Positions 32,219 through 41,830 of a stretch of DNA of 64,000 nt are shown piece after piece. The translations under genes and the position numbers were made by a program. The notes under the pieces are model-generated. The model was given only the letters and a program-made list of their open reading frames with translations, had not been told where the DNA came from and did no database searches. Source of the DNA: Metridium senile (lineage: Eukaryota; Cnidaria; Anthozoa; Actiniaria; Metridiidae); contig OX459104.1 in NCBI GenBank assembly GCA_949775045.1, positions 15,807,096 through 15,871,095 on the forward strand, read 5' to 3'. Numbering within the stretch: the stretch's first letter is position 1; every line of letters begins with the position of its first letter.

Positions 32219-33597
32219 AATTAAAAAAAGTCAAGTATTTATGAAAGTTTATTAGAGAAAATTCAGGATAAAGTTTATGTAAATTAGGGTGAATCTATAT
32301 CTTCAGTTAAAACACTCGTTACGGTTATAATTTCTTTTGTCAAATTCTCATGAATTATTAATGAGCTTTTGAAGTGTCTTTTAAATCAGTGCAACACACC
32401 TTAACATGGTAACCTAATTAAAGTTTTGTACAATTAAGTTAACCAAACGATAAACACTTTGAAATGTTCAAAGGCAAGAGTGAAGTGTATAAGTGGCTGA
32501 AAAACCTCCCAGGATGTTTAAATTTGAAAAGGTGTAGCAAACAATTTGAAAAGTGAAACTTTTGAACGCTAAGCTAACTTCTTAACTTTAATTGGGTGGC
32601 CACCGTAGGGTGCGTTTTGCTATAAGGGAAATTCTACGCATGACTTATTAATTTGACAACTCATGAGATGTGACGTCCTGTGTTTGTTTTATACTTTTTC
32701 CAATAAGTTATTGAATAAACATTCAAAGTTACCGTTGACACAGTAATTTGGACTATAAGGTTGCCAAGACAACTAAGGATAACTTGTACTCTGAAATATA
32801 GCACTGTTACAGTACCCTCTATCTAGATGGCGAACTTCCGTGGGCCAAAAAATTATTACTAAGGGAGTAGCATGTGTTTTATTAATAATGCTAATGTTTG
32901 AGTAAATATATATATTGTTTTTTTATCCCGAATGGATATAGGTTTGGAACCTAGTAAATAAGTAAATATTGTTGAGTAAATATTCAGCGAATAAATACGA
33001 TTTCAATATATGTGATAAACTAGCGTGAAATTAGTATAATAAGAAACATTTTAACTATCTACCCTACACCTAAACTATCAAGATATTATAATAGGATATT
33101 CTAGAAATTCTTAATGTTGAGGAATATATCCTGAAAAAATAAGACACTAGAGCCGTTCTAGAAGATGAACAATTTGATTAAATATTGTTAAATAAGAGTA
33201 AATATTGTAAGTTAAAAGTAAGTTAAAAGTGTCCTCTAAAAATAAATTTATTTGAAATCGAATGATTTTATGAAAGTTTATAAAGGTCTTCAAAACGTTT
33301 CTTGAAATACTATTTAACAATTTTGGGGTCTTTAAAAAGCGATGAATTATTTTATTTGCTTGGGACAAGCTTTCAAAATTGGTTTGAATTATCGGTCGAA
33401 AATTAGGGAATTTAGCCGAAAACCATTTTCTTCTATTTTCTCGAGAACTAAGCAGTATTTTACAAAACTAAATACATAGCAGTACGTTCTTCTAACATCA
33501 GGTTAAAATATGAGCGAAACCTAAATTTCGACTCTTGCCGCGTTATGGTAGATTTTTCCTGACTACCGCTGTTAACAAAATTTAATTATTTCCCAAT
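32219..33597. other. Intergenic stretch without recognised gene
   Basis: AT-rich, no exon-like coding pattern, no clear TIR or tandem element. The minus-strand ORF at 33147-33368 shows no family features. Confidence 0.5.
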
Positions 33598-33599
33598 TT

Positions 33600-33770
33600 T
33601 TTTATTCATTTCTATAACCCGTTACACCTGCTACGACAAGCTACAATATTAAAATGTCCCATATCTCACATTGTTTACGAATCACTTCTATATTGTAATC
33701 CTACCAAATGCATACCAAATGAAGCATGGCTGAGAGAACGTACATTGTTGTCAAAGTTACAGCTGTTTAA
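33600..33770 (+). pseudogene. Class I 5' block plus 14-codon GPCR relic
   Basis: ATAACCCGTTACACCTGC, ATATTAAAATGTCCCATAT and TTGTTTACGAATCACTTC lead to an ATG at 33726 reading MAERTYIVVKVTAV and then a stop. The first 13 residues match the 11.1-kb receptor at 12 positions. The sequence switches abruptly to the class II block of the next gene, so a whole receptor body has been deleted between two promoters. Confidence 0.75.
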
Positions 33771-33890
33771 CCAATTAAAAAAACAATTGCTTACCAATTA
33801 CAATATTAGAATATCGCACTACTAATTAGTTTTCATACGGTTCACGATTTAACTACCATAAAGTTGCTACTTAAAGCAAAAGGAAGAGTA
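33766..33890 (+). promoter_or_regulatory. Conserved 5' block, class II, before the 33.9-kb receptor
   Basis: TTACAATATTAGAATATCGCAC, TTCATACGGTTCACGATTTA, ACCATAAAGTTGCTACTTAA and GCAAAAGGAAGAGTA, then ATGGATG. Same class as before the 20.4- and 29.3-kb genes. Confidence 0.5.
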
Positions 33891-35016
33891 ATGGATGAAA
33901 CAATATTCATTATTCTCAAACTTGCTGCTATCGTGATTTCTCTTGTATGTATTGTTGGAAATGCCTTGGTTTGTCATGTGATTGTACGCCTTAAAACCAT
34001 GAAGACGTCGATTAATTATATCATACTCAACCTTGCTATAGTCGACGCCATTTCTGGTCTAACTGGAATTTTTTATGCGTTTTCAAGTGACATTCATGGT
34101 GTTTTTGGTGAACCAGTACTACAAAAAGCCTACAATAAAAGTGTCATTCTTGCTGAAGTACTTTGCAGAATTCAGTGGTTTTATTGGTTGGTAACGTATG
34201 TTTCACCATCACTTCTGATGGTAATGGCGTACGAACGCTACAAAGCTATCGTCCATCCCTTCTCTAGGCTTAATAGTGCAGTTACTAAAGCAAGAATCAA
34301 GTTGATTTTGGCGCTTGCGTGGCTGTTCGGTCTTGGATACTATATATTTGATATGGTTATGGCTAGATACGACAGTAAAAGTCGCAAATGTGACTACAAG
34401 ATTAACACATGGTTTAGCTATAAAAACTACTATTTGGTTTACATAGCCACACAGTACATCATCCCTTCAACTGCTATCTTTATTTTCTATCTTCGTGTAA
34501 TTTGTGCTTTAAGAAAACAAGACAACGCACTTGGGCCTCAAGCTGAAGCTGTAATAGCCAGACGTAAAGCAAGGAAAAAAGTCATGTGGATTATTATTGT
34601 AGTAACATTGACTTTCTACATTTGTTGTGGCATACATTATGTTTCGGCCTTTTTTCATGCAATCAATAACGGTTCATTTCTTGATTCTGGTTTGAGTTGG
34701 GAAATTGTTCTTATAATGTTGGCATTTAACTCTGCGCTCAATCCTTTTGTGTATTTTATCTTTGTCCAGTCGTTTCGTGATGGTTTTAAACGTGTTTTTA
34801 TGTCAAGACAGAACAATTCAAGTACTAACCTCTGCAGGCTAATGAGAAATGCCCAATCCTCTATTAGTGTAGACAACACAAACATAAGCCAGCAAAATGA
34901 CAAAACAAGCCAGCCACAAGAGCAAGAGCAAGAGCAAGAGCAAGAGCAAGAGCAAGAGCAAGAGCAAGAGCAACAGCAACAGCAAGAGCAAGAGCAACAG
35001 CAAGAGCAAGAGCAAG

Positions 35017-35101
<85 letters not shown>

Positions 35102-35183
35102 ACAAGAGAAACAGCAAGAGTTTCTCAAAAAACGTGTTTTCATACCATTTTCTTACTCTGCTTTGTCTGATTTAGAACAATAG
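33891..35183 (+). CDS. Class A GPCR, subfamily A, with Gln/Glu repeat C-tail (430 aa)
   Basis: The body matches the family: MDETIFIILKLAAIVIS, N24, D52 (AIVDA), C92 (VLCRIQW), ERY, C167 (SRKCDYK), TM5 Pro, TM6 FYICCGIHY, TM7 NSALNPFVYF. The tail begins like the 26.0-kb gene (RLMRNAQSSISVDNTNISQQNDKTSQPQ), but where paralogues continue LLAF it runs into EQ repeats and then a long Q stretch (34917-35106), followed by EKQQEFLKKRVFIPFSYSALSDLEQ. The DNA is GAGCAA and CAGCAA hexamers, a microsatellite in frame. The tail is about 75 residues longer than in sisters and lacks the conserved LL(A/S)F part. Start chosen as for the 29.3-kb gene (upstream ATG at 33864). Confidence 0.9.
34912..35112 (+). 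repeat. Coding hexanucleotide repeat (GAGCAA)n/(CAGCAA)n
   Basis: In-frame tandem hexamers within the C-tail of the 33.9-kb receptor. The register gives Glu-Gln and Gln-Gln; all frames are open, which produces poly-Cys, poly-Leu and Ser-Asn shadow ORFs. Confidence 0.95.
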
Positions 35184-35850
35184 TTTAATTCTGGTATTTG
35201 TCTTAAAATGAAACAAGATGTATAATGTCACAGTATTTCATAAGTCCAAATTTATCTCGTACTTTGCTACGAGTTTTTCATCTGACTTGTACCAATTTTA
35301 CACGCTTCGAAATTTTTTTTTGTTCATCTTAAAGGAGCTTAAAATACTTATTTGTCAAAACAAACACTGTCACATTAGCCAAGACTGGTTGTTTTATGTT
35401 TATTATTGTGAATTTAATGGTCCGTAAAGGGGGTGAAACGACTGGGAGCGAATTGTCCAGGGGACGAAAGATCGATCTGCGGAATAGTTCACTGAATTGA
35501 GTTTCTAGACCACCATATACATGCTTGTATATACAATCTTGTGCAAAATTGTTGGGACAATTTCACTCTTTTATGAGCTTTTTTGTTTGCGTTTCAAAAA
35601 ATATCAATTTGATTTGCAAACCCCCTTCCCTCCTAAGTAATGTTGATGGGTCTTTCAAATGACAACCGTTTCACATTCCCACAATTTAACATTGATACGG
35701 AGGAGAGGGGGAAACGGAAAAATGATGTTGAAATATTTTTCATGTAAAAAAACAGATAATGTCCCAAGGTATTTTGCACATGATTGTAGCCAACTGGTTT
35801 ACCTCTTTGTGATCATGAGTTACTTAATAATAACAGTCTTTATTCATTCA

Positions 35851-36290
35851 TTCAAAATGTACATAGATTGGACAACAGACATGTTCAGTTCACAGTTAAT
35901 TATAAAAGAACATACACCTAGTTGCAGTAAGGTTGTCATACAAAATAGAACATTTGTCACAAAGAAAATAGAACATTTGTGATTTAGTTCAAAATGTACA
36001 TAGATTGGACAACAGACATGTTCAGTTCACAGTTAATTATAAAAGAATATACACCTAGTTGCAGTAAGGTTGTCATACAAAATAGAACATTTGTCACAAA
36101 GAAAATAGAACATTTGTGATTTAGTGCGAAAGGAATTAATTAAAAGACAAAAGAGAGAGTTCAGCTTGAGTGATCTTCTTATGTCTTTTAATTAATTCCT
36201 ATCGTACTAAATCACAAATGTTCTATTTTCTTTATAACAAATGTATATTTTTGTATGACAACCTTACTGCAACTAGGTGTATAATATATA
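35851..36290. repeat. Tandem plus inverted 135-bp repeat element
   Basis: TCAAAATGTACATAGATTGG..TAGAACATTTGTGATTTAG occurs twice in direct order (about 35851-35985 and 35987-36123). An inverted part (CTAAATCACAAATGTTCTAT..CAACCTTACTGCAACTAGG) is at 36208-36280. The centre AAGGAATTAATTAAAAGACA / TGTCTTTTAATTAATTCC is palindromic. A related fragment is at 43795-43855. The rest of 35184-35850 has no recognised gene. Confidence 0.8.
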
Positions 36291-36544
36291 TGATAAGAAA
36301 AATAGTAATTCAATTTATATATAATACATTATTTAAAATTTAATACAAAAAATTATCTAAAATTAAGTAAGCTCCTATTAATAAAAACGCTTTTAAAACG
36401 TTCAGTTCCTATTTGTGTTATGATAAACGAATGGCCCCTATTGCAATATCCTCAATATACGAATAACAAACACGTATAAAAATAAGGAGAAAAATGCAAT
36501 AAAAATAAAGGTAACTAGAAATCATTGAAAAATTAGTGCTATTT

Positions 36545-36960
36545 AAAGTTACAATGGGCAAGATTTACCATGCGACACCTCCATCATTGAATCTCTGAGC
36601 ATTCACAAAAATGGCCATCCATCTACAAACATATGATTAGACACTCTGACAACACTGTTAAGAGCAACAACAACAACAGAGACATTCAGAGCGGTTTCAC
36701 CGTTCTGAAAAAATCCTTGAATAAACTAGACTGCCTGATTAACGAAATGTTATTAATTCGTAAATTTAAGCCACGCTTGAATGTCCAGTCGGACTCGATT
36801 CAAGCAAAACTGTTTATTTAACTTATTGTATTTTTTCCATTGTCTACCACTATATAAATTTCTCTCTTTGCACCACTCATTTACTTGATAATGTTGTCGC
36901 GATGGCAACGAAACGTCGTAATTTGTATTTGCTAGTTTTCTTATTAAATTGTATTAGCAA
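36545..36960 (+). mobile_element. PLE fragment, GIY-YIG C-terminus with ribozyme-like end
   Basis: Reads HSQKWPSIYKHMIRHSDN, then SGFTVLKKSLNKLDCLINEMLLIRKFKPRLNVQSDSIQAKLFI and a stop. EMLLIRKFKPRLNVQSDS is the typical end of the PLE endonuclease region. A hammerhead-like motif lies 60 bp after the stop. No RT remains. Confidence 0.8.
36880..36923 (+). ncRNA. Hammerhead-like motif, mutated core
   Basis: TTAC, TTGATAA, T, GTTG (stem II), loop, CAAC, GAAAC, GTC, GTAA. The layout equals that at 19.4 kb, with stem I TTAC/GTAA and stem II GTTG/CAAC, but the core has TTGATAA in place of CTGATGA, so cleavage is unlikely. Confidence 0.5.
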
Positions 36961-36995
36961 AGTTCTTCTGATTAGAATGTGCAAATATATGTAAT

Positions 36996-37140
36996 GAAAA
37001 TTGGTACCAAATCCATGGACTATTAATTTTGTACTTTTAAAAACAGAGCATCACAATTTACAACCGCTATAAAATTATAATGGTTGGTTGTCATGGATAT
37101 ATTGTGATACCCCGGATGATGCGCGGCAAAAGCATGATGG
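36996..37140. repeat. Dispersed repeat, inverted partner at 41700-41830
   Basis: TATTAATTTTGTACTTTTAA, AATTTACAACCGCTATAAAA, TTGGTTGTCATGGATATATT and GTGATACCCCGGATAATGCG-like words appear here and, reversed, at 41700-41830. Small differences show two separate copies of one element. Confidence 0.85.
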
Positions 37141-37583
37141 AGTTAACTTAACGGTATAACTAGCAAAACATCGGATTATTAATAAAGATCACTGAAGATG
37201 GCGAGAGCATTCACCGAAACATGTAAAAACTCAAGTCAGTCATGCTTTTTATAAAATTACTAACACAAGTACAGTAAAAACCCGCATATAAGAACCAGTG
37301 GATTAAGAACCACTAGGCTAAAATTTGCTTTTACGCACCTGTTAAAAAAGAACCACTTTCGCCTAAGAAATTAGACTGGTTCTTATATGAAAGGTTTCAA
37401 GATTTATTTGGTCATTTGAAAAAATATAAGTTGAGTCTGAATATGACCAAATTTACAATCAATGCAAGAAAAATGTTTTACAAATGTATTATCTGTATTA
37501 TCTATAACAATGTATATAACATAAAATACACTATATATATAAGGGAATTGTTTTTGCTTTGTAAATAAGAACCAGTTAAGAAC

Positions 37584-38515
37584 TACAGTCGAAGCTCCAT
37601 TAAGCGGACACCCTTGGGAAACGAAAAAAGTGTCCGTAAGTAGAGCTGTCCGCCTAATAGGAAGGGTTCTTAAAACGGGTAAATAACGTAAAATAGTCTC
37701 GTTTTGCACTTACAAAAGCATTTCTAAAGATCAATAATAACAATTAAAGACAAAGAATAGTCTTGCTCAATGATTAAGCGATTTATTCAAATAATCAATA
37801 TTTTAACAACAGCTCTATCAGATAATTATGGTCTGGTGTAACACAAGTCTAACACGAGAAAAGAAATCTTACTCAATGGAAACTTTAACGTCTTTTTGCA
37901 TCAATAAGAAAATTCATATCGTTTTCAGCTTTCGATCGACTATGTGCATCCTCGGGAACCCAGGGGTATTCTTCTGTCGCTCGTTTCTCGCTTCCACAAC
38001 ATATACCCCTGGGAACGTAGTCTGTTGAAGCTTGTTCCGGAAGTCAAAATTCAGTTCTTTCCTGATTGGTCGACCTTATTAGGTCGACCAATGAAAATCA
38101 AGATAACCATTCAAAGAAAGTCGTTAATAAGTTTGAATTTTGACTTCCGGAACAAGCTCCAACAGACTACGTTCCCAGGGGTATATGTTGTGGAAGCGAG
38201 AAACGAGCGACAGAAGAATACCCCTGGGTTCCCGAGGATGGACTATGTGAGGCATTATGTGAAAACTTGAAAATATTTCGTTGTTAAATTAACTTTATTC
38301 AATTTCGAGTGTCCGCTTAAGGGAGCTTGAAAACAATAGAAAAAGTCAATTGGGATTCGCTTAAGGTGTCCGCGTCCGCTTAAGAGAATGTCCGCTAAAT
38401 GGAAAGTGTGAATACATGCAGTGTTTGTATGGAAGAAAAAACGGGGTTTTGGAAAGCTGTCCGTAACTAGAACTGTCCGCTTAGTGGAGCGTCCGCTAAT
38501 TGAGCTTCGACTGTA
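37584..38515. mobile_element. Nested TIR element, TACAGTCGAAGCTC termini
   Basis: TACAGTCGAAGCTCCATTAA at left and inverse GAGCTTCGACTGTA at right, with repeated GTCCGC(T/C)TAA words internally. Also TA/CAGT-type ends. No transposase remains; minus-strand ORF 37404-37709 is chance. Confidence 0.8.
37938..38249. mobile_element. 294-bp foldback element with 9-bp TSD
   Basis: CATCCTCGGGAACCCAGGGG..  at left and CCCCTGGGTTCCCGAGGATG at right are exact inverses, and the arms pair almost to the centre (TCGACCTTATTAGGTCGA near 38080). GACTATGTG is duplicated at both ends (37938-37946 and 38241-38249). A 9-bp TSD with long TIRs resembles Mutator-like (MULE) foldbacks. Confidence 0.85.
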
Positions 38516-38689
38516 CCTTAGCCTAATTTCTCACTAGATATCAATTATATAAAAACCACTTAAGCCTAACCTCGAAAAATAGTGGTTCTTATATGCGGGT
38601 TTTTACTGTATTTTACTAATCTTCTTACTTATATAACCAACATGACGTTTCCACGTTAAATCACTATCAATTACCAAGATATTTAACAT

Positions 38690-39000
38690 AATCTTTATGT
38701 TGAAGGTTAATTAAATTGTTTGTTTTTTTATATTAAAGTGAATTTCGATCCAAAATGCTTGAAAAAAAGACTAATTTGAAATATTCTCCAACACTGTGTA
38801 ATTAAGTCTTTCGTTGATATATAAACCGACACCTCCAGAGGCCAAAGGCGTTGGCGCGTATTCAAAAACATCATTTGGAATATTCAAATTTATAAATAAT
38901 GGTAGGCTCTTAGTATTTATTTTGAGTTTGGATATTTCGATTACATCAAATTCAGTTTTCTTTTTTTTCGATACTGTTCCCGCTGGCATAATTTTTAATG
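38690..39000 (-). mobile_element. LINE endonuclease fragment
   Basis: Minus strand reads EISKLKINTKSLPLFINLNI then FEYAPTPLASGGVGLYINERLNY, a stop, and FFQAFWIEIHF. SGG(V/A)xLYI and WIEI are typical of the APE-type endonuclease of non-LTR retrotransposons. No RT follows. Confidence 0.7.
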
Positions 39001-39390
39001 TATATTTTATTAATCTATTTTCTCTTTTAATATGTTATTTATTTAGTTTTTAGTATTATTTTACTAGTATAGGTTTCTTTAATATGGTAATGGTTAACTA
39101 AAATAACTAAGAAGCTAATCGAGTTAGGTAACACATATGATTTACATTACAACCTAAGAGTGGAATTTTATGTTTATAAAGTATAAATAGTTACAATATT
39201 TTGTGAAAGTTACTGATTATTATAAGTAACAAAATCTAATCACTATATTGCACACAATGACAGGATGTCAAAAATAGAGAAAAAAATAGGATGACAAAGC
39301 ATAAGAAATGAATAAGAGATAAATACCTAAAATTGTCGATAAATATAGTAATTAAGAAAGAATAAGTTAATTATAACATTAAATTTGAAT

Positions 39391-39540
39391 TAGAGTGCAT
39401 TCAGTAAAAGCCTGAAACATTAGTAATACTATTTTGTACTATTTTATGCTAATTCTATTGTTGTTGTTTTTTGTTCAACTAGCACTATTTTGTACAATTT
39501 AGTAATTAGTGTCTCACGCTTTTATTGAATGCACTCTATT
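39391..39540. mobile_element. 148-bp MITE
   Basis: AGAGTGCATTCAGTAAAAGC and inverse GCTTTTATTGAATGCACTCT close the element; inside are TACTATTTTGTACTATTT and its relatives. It lies about 40 bp beyond the 3' end of the 39.6-kb receptor. The preceding 39001-39390 shows nothing recognised. Confidence 0.8.
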
Positions 39541-39577
39541 TTTGCATGTTACAAAATCCGTTTAACTATGTAGCACT

Positions 39578-40657
39578 TTAATGATCAGTCTGGTCAGCAA
39601 AGGCTAGAAGTTGTGGCTGGCTCGTATTGTCATCTTGCTGACTTAAGTTCATCTCTTCTAAACTAAAAGAAGACTGGTTATTTCTTCCTAACCTATAGTT
39701 AACTATGCCTAAATTGAGGTTGATAATTCGATTATTCTGTCTTGACATGAAAACACGTTTAAAACCGTCACGAAACGACTGAATGAAGATAAAATAAACA
39801 AAAGGATTGAAAGCAGAGTTAAATACTAACATTACATGAAGAATATCAAAAACTAAATTAGGTGCAACAATCAATGTGCTATCAAATGCATTCAAAACGT
39901 ACAAAGTTTGGGGTATGCCACAGCAAATGTAGAACGTCAATGTTACTACAATAATAATCCACATGACTTTTTTCCTTGTTTTACGTCTGACTCTTTCTGC
40001 TTCAGCTTGAGGCCCAAGTGCATTGTCTTGTTCTCGTAAAGCACAAATTACACGAAGATAGAAAAAAACCATAATAATTGAAGGAATAAGATATTGTGTA
40101 ACCATGTAAACAATACTAAAGATTTCAAAGTTATACCATGAGTAATTCTTGTATTTACATGTGCCACTTTTGCTGTCGTATCCAGCCATAACCATATCGA
40201 ATATAAAATATCCAAGTCCTATCATCCATGCAAGCGCCAAAATCAACTTGATGTTTCCTTTAGTAACAGAACTATTAAGCCTTGAGAAGGGATGGACGAT
40301 AGCTTTGTAGCGTTCGTACGCCATTAGCATCAGAAGTGACGGCGACACAGTCAATACAAACCAATAGCCCCATTCAATCCTGCAAAGTACATCTGCAAGA
40401 ATGACGCTTTGATTGTATGCTAGTTGTAGTACTGGTTCACTCAAAACACCACGATTGTCATTTAAGATAATAAAACAGATCGTCAAGAAACCAGAAATGG
40501 CGTCGACTATAGCAAGGTTGAGTATGATATAATTAATCGATGTCTTCATGGTTTTAAGGCGTACAATGACGTGACAAACCAAGGCATTTCCAACAATACA
40601 TACAATAGAAATCACGATTGCAGCAAGTTTGAGAACAATGTAAGATGTTTCAGCCAT
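39578..40657 (-). CDS. Class A GPCR, subfamily A (359 aa), intronless
   Basis: MAETSYIVLKLAAIVISIVCIVGNALVC; start chosen at this Met (in-frame ATG at 40669 adds MLKN). N24, D52 (AIVDA), C92 (VLCRIEWGYWF), ERY, C167 (SGTCKYK), TM5 Pro, FYICCGIP, NPFVY. ICL2 reads SVTKGNIK and much of TM3-TM4 is like the 26.0-kb gene, while the tail (INLNLGIVNYRLGRNNQSS..LEEMNLSQQDDNTSQPQLLAF) is like the 23.2-kb gene. This mosaic relationship fits gene conversion. Small changes ALREQ and VRRKTRKK occur in the otherwise constant ICL3. Confidence 0.92.
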   Translation of the reverse strand: MAETSYIVLKLAAIVISIVCIVGNALVCHVIVRLKTMKTSINYIILNLAIVDAISGFLTICFIILNDNRGVLSEPVLQLAYNQSVILADVLCRIEWGYWFVLTVSPSLLMLMAYERYKAIVHPFSRLNSSVTKGNIKLILALAWMIGLGYFIFDMVMAGYDSKSGTCKYKNYSWYNFEIFSIVYMVTQYLIPSIIMVFFYLRVICALREQDNALGPQAEAERVRRKTRKKVMWIIIVVTLTFYICCGIPQTLYVLNAFDSTLIVAPNLVFDILHVMLVFNSAFNPFVYFIFIQSFRDGFKRVFMSRQNNRIINLNLGIVNYRLGRNNQSSFSLEEMNLSQQDDNTSQPQLLAFADQTDH

Positions 40658-40760
40658 ATTTTTCAGCATTTGGTAGGATTATAATCTAGCCGTGCTTCAT
40701 GAACAGCGTAAAAATTAGGACATTTTAATAATGTATATAGTTAATTCTTCTTAGAAGATA
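40658..40760 (-). promoter_or_regulatory. Degenerate class I 5' block
   Basis: Minus strand shows ATTATTAAAATGTCCTAA, CTGTTCATGAAGCACGGC, AGATTATAATCCTACCAAATG, then the ATG. Same order as for the 11.1-kb gene. Confidence 0.45.
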
Positions 40761-40899
40761 TAACAGGTTATATAACTTAATTATGAATGATATATATCCA
40801 ACTATATTTAAACGTGATTGACGTACTATTTTAATTTTCAAGAAGGGTTTAATTTATTATTTATTTACATATTATTTCTGTATTTTCGCTTATTTATTT

Positions 40900-41020
40900 A
40901 ACTCTATCTCTCTAACTATCTATCTCTTTCTCTTTCCATTTTAATTTTTTCTTTTTTTATAATTGCTTTCTTCCTTTAATCTCTCTCACTCTCTCACTCT
41001 CTTTCCATCTTTATTTTGTA
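40900..41020. repeat. Irregular polypyrimidine stretch
   Basis: TCTATCTCTCTAACTATCTATCTC and CTCTCACTCTCTCACTCTC. It lies upstream of the minus-strand 39.6-kb gene and so is purine-rich in that gene's sense. Confidence 0.7.
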
Positions 41021-41186
41021 CTTTTTTATTACTGTTTTGTCCCTTTAATCGTTAACACATACTGCAAATGATTGAGTGACAGCTGGCGTTGTGGTTGTAA
41101 ATTAAGCTAACAGTTATTCATTGGTCTACTTCTATTCTTCATGCAGTAAATATATTAGATTATAAATCTACCAAATGCTGGAAAAT

Positions 41187-41323
41187 ATGGCTGAAAGAAC
41201 TTACATTATTCTCAAACTTGCTGCTATCGTGATTTCTCTTGTATATGTATTGTTGGAAATATTTTGGTTTGTCACGTCTTAAAACGCCTTAAAACCATGG
41301 AGACATCGATTAATTATATCATT
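41187..41323 (+). pseudogene. Class A GPCR N-terminal pseudogene
   Basis: MAERTYIILKLAAIVISLVYVLLEIFWF, then a stop: an AT insertion after CTTGTAT breaks SLVCIVGNALVC. The DNA still matches through CCTTAAAACCATGGAGACATCG and ends at ATTAATTATATCATT. A class I motif (AGATTATAAATCTACCAAATGCTGGAAA) remains before the ATG. All later TM segments are gone. Confidence 0.85.
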
Positions 41324-41461
41324 GTACGGAGTCTGAGTAAGATTATCGACTGCATAAGAGTTATCCAGTTGGATAGGAATTTATCCGATGAATAGAGCTA
41401 TTCAGGATTAGTACAACTGGCCCATGTCTACATATATGAATGTTTTATTTGCTAATAAACC

Positions 41462-41643
41462 GACTAAATGTAGCATGCAAAACAGGCGTTCTTTTGGGTT
41501 TTTCGGAAAAATCGGATTTTGGGGTTCCTGTGTCGTCGTGATACCCGCGAGAAACATGGGGCCTAGACGTACAACACAGGAAGCCCAAAACCGAATTTTC
41601 CGAAAAACCCAAAAGAACGCCTGTTTTGCAGGCTAGACTAAAT
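41462..41643. mobile_element. Foldback element with 8-bp TSD
   Basis: TAGCATGCAAAACAGGCGTT with inverse AACGCCTGTTTTGCAGGCTA close the element, and GGGTTTTTCGGAAAAATCGG pairs with CCGAATTTTCCGAAAAACCC. GACTAAAT is present on both sides (41462-41469, 41636-41643). The ORF across it is an effect of the palindrome. Confidence 0.8.
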
Positions 41644-41699
41644 AAGACTAACCTTTATAGCAACTACTTGTGTTTACTCTTCTTCACTCCGTGTCCCCC

Positions 41700-41830
41700 A
41701 TGATGTCTTTGGTGCGCATTATCCGGGGTATCACAATATATCCATGACAACCAACCATTATAATTTTATAGCGGTTGTAAATTGTTATGCTCTGTTTTTT
41801 AAAAGTACAAAATTAATAGGCCATGGATAA
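41700..41830. repeat. Dispersed repeat, inverted copy of 36996-37140
   Basis: Reverse complement of the element near 37.0 kb, including GCGCATTATCCGGGGTATCAC and AAATTGTTATGCTCTG. The following 41831-42237 has no recognised gene. Confidence 0.85.

Larger units (their letters stand above)
37270..38610. mobile_element. Tc1/mariner-like non-autonomous element, host of nested inserts
   Basis: The termini TACAGTAAAAACCCGCATAT and ATATGCGGGTTTTTACTGTA are perfect inverted repeats (28 bp in full), beginning TA then CAGT as in Tc1/mariner elements. GGTTCTTAT words recur subterminally. No transposase. A second TIR element sits inside, and inside that a foldback. Confidence 0.85.

Noticed and set aside
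34655..35143. Minus-strand Cys-rich ORF
   Set aside because: Antisense of the CAGCAA hexamers and of the receptor; no independent support.
37190..37235. Fourth hammerhead (CTGAAGA..CCGAAACATGT)
   Set aside because: The core words are there, but stem II pairs poorly and no stem I is seen.
37944..38270. 108-residue ORF in the 38-kb palindrome
   Set aside because: The sequence is a foldback arm; its peptide arises from the mirrored DNA and has no family match.
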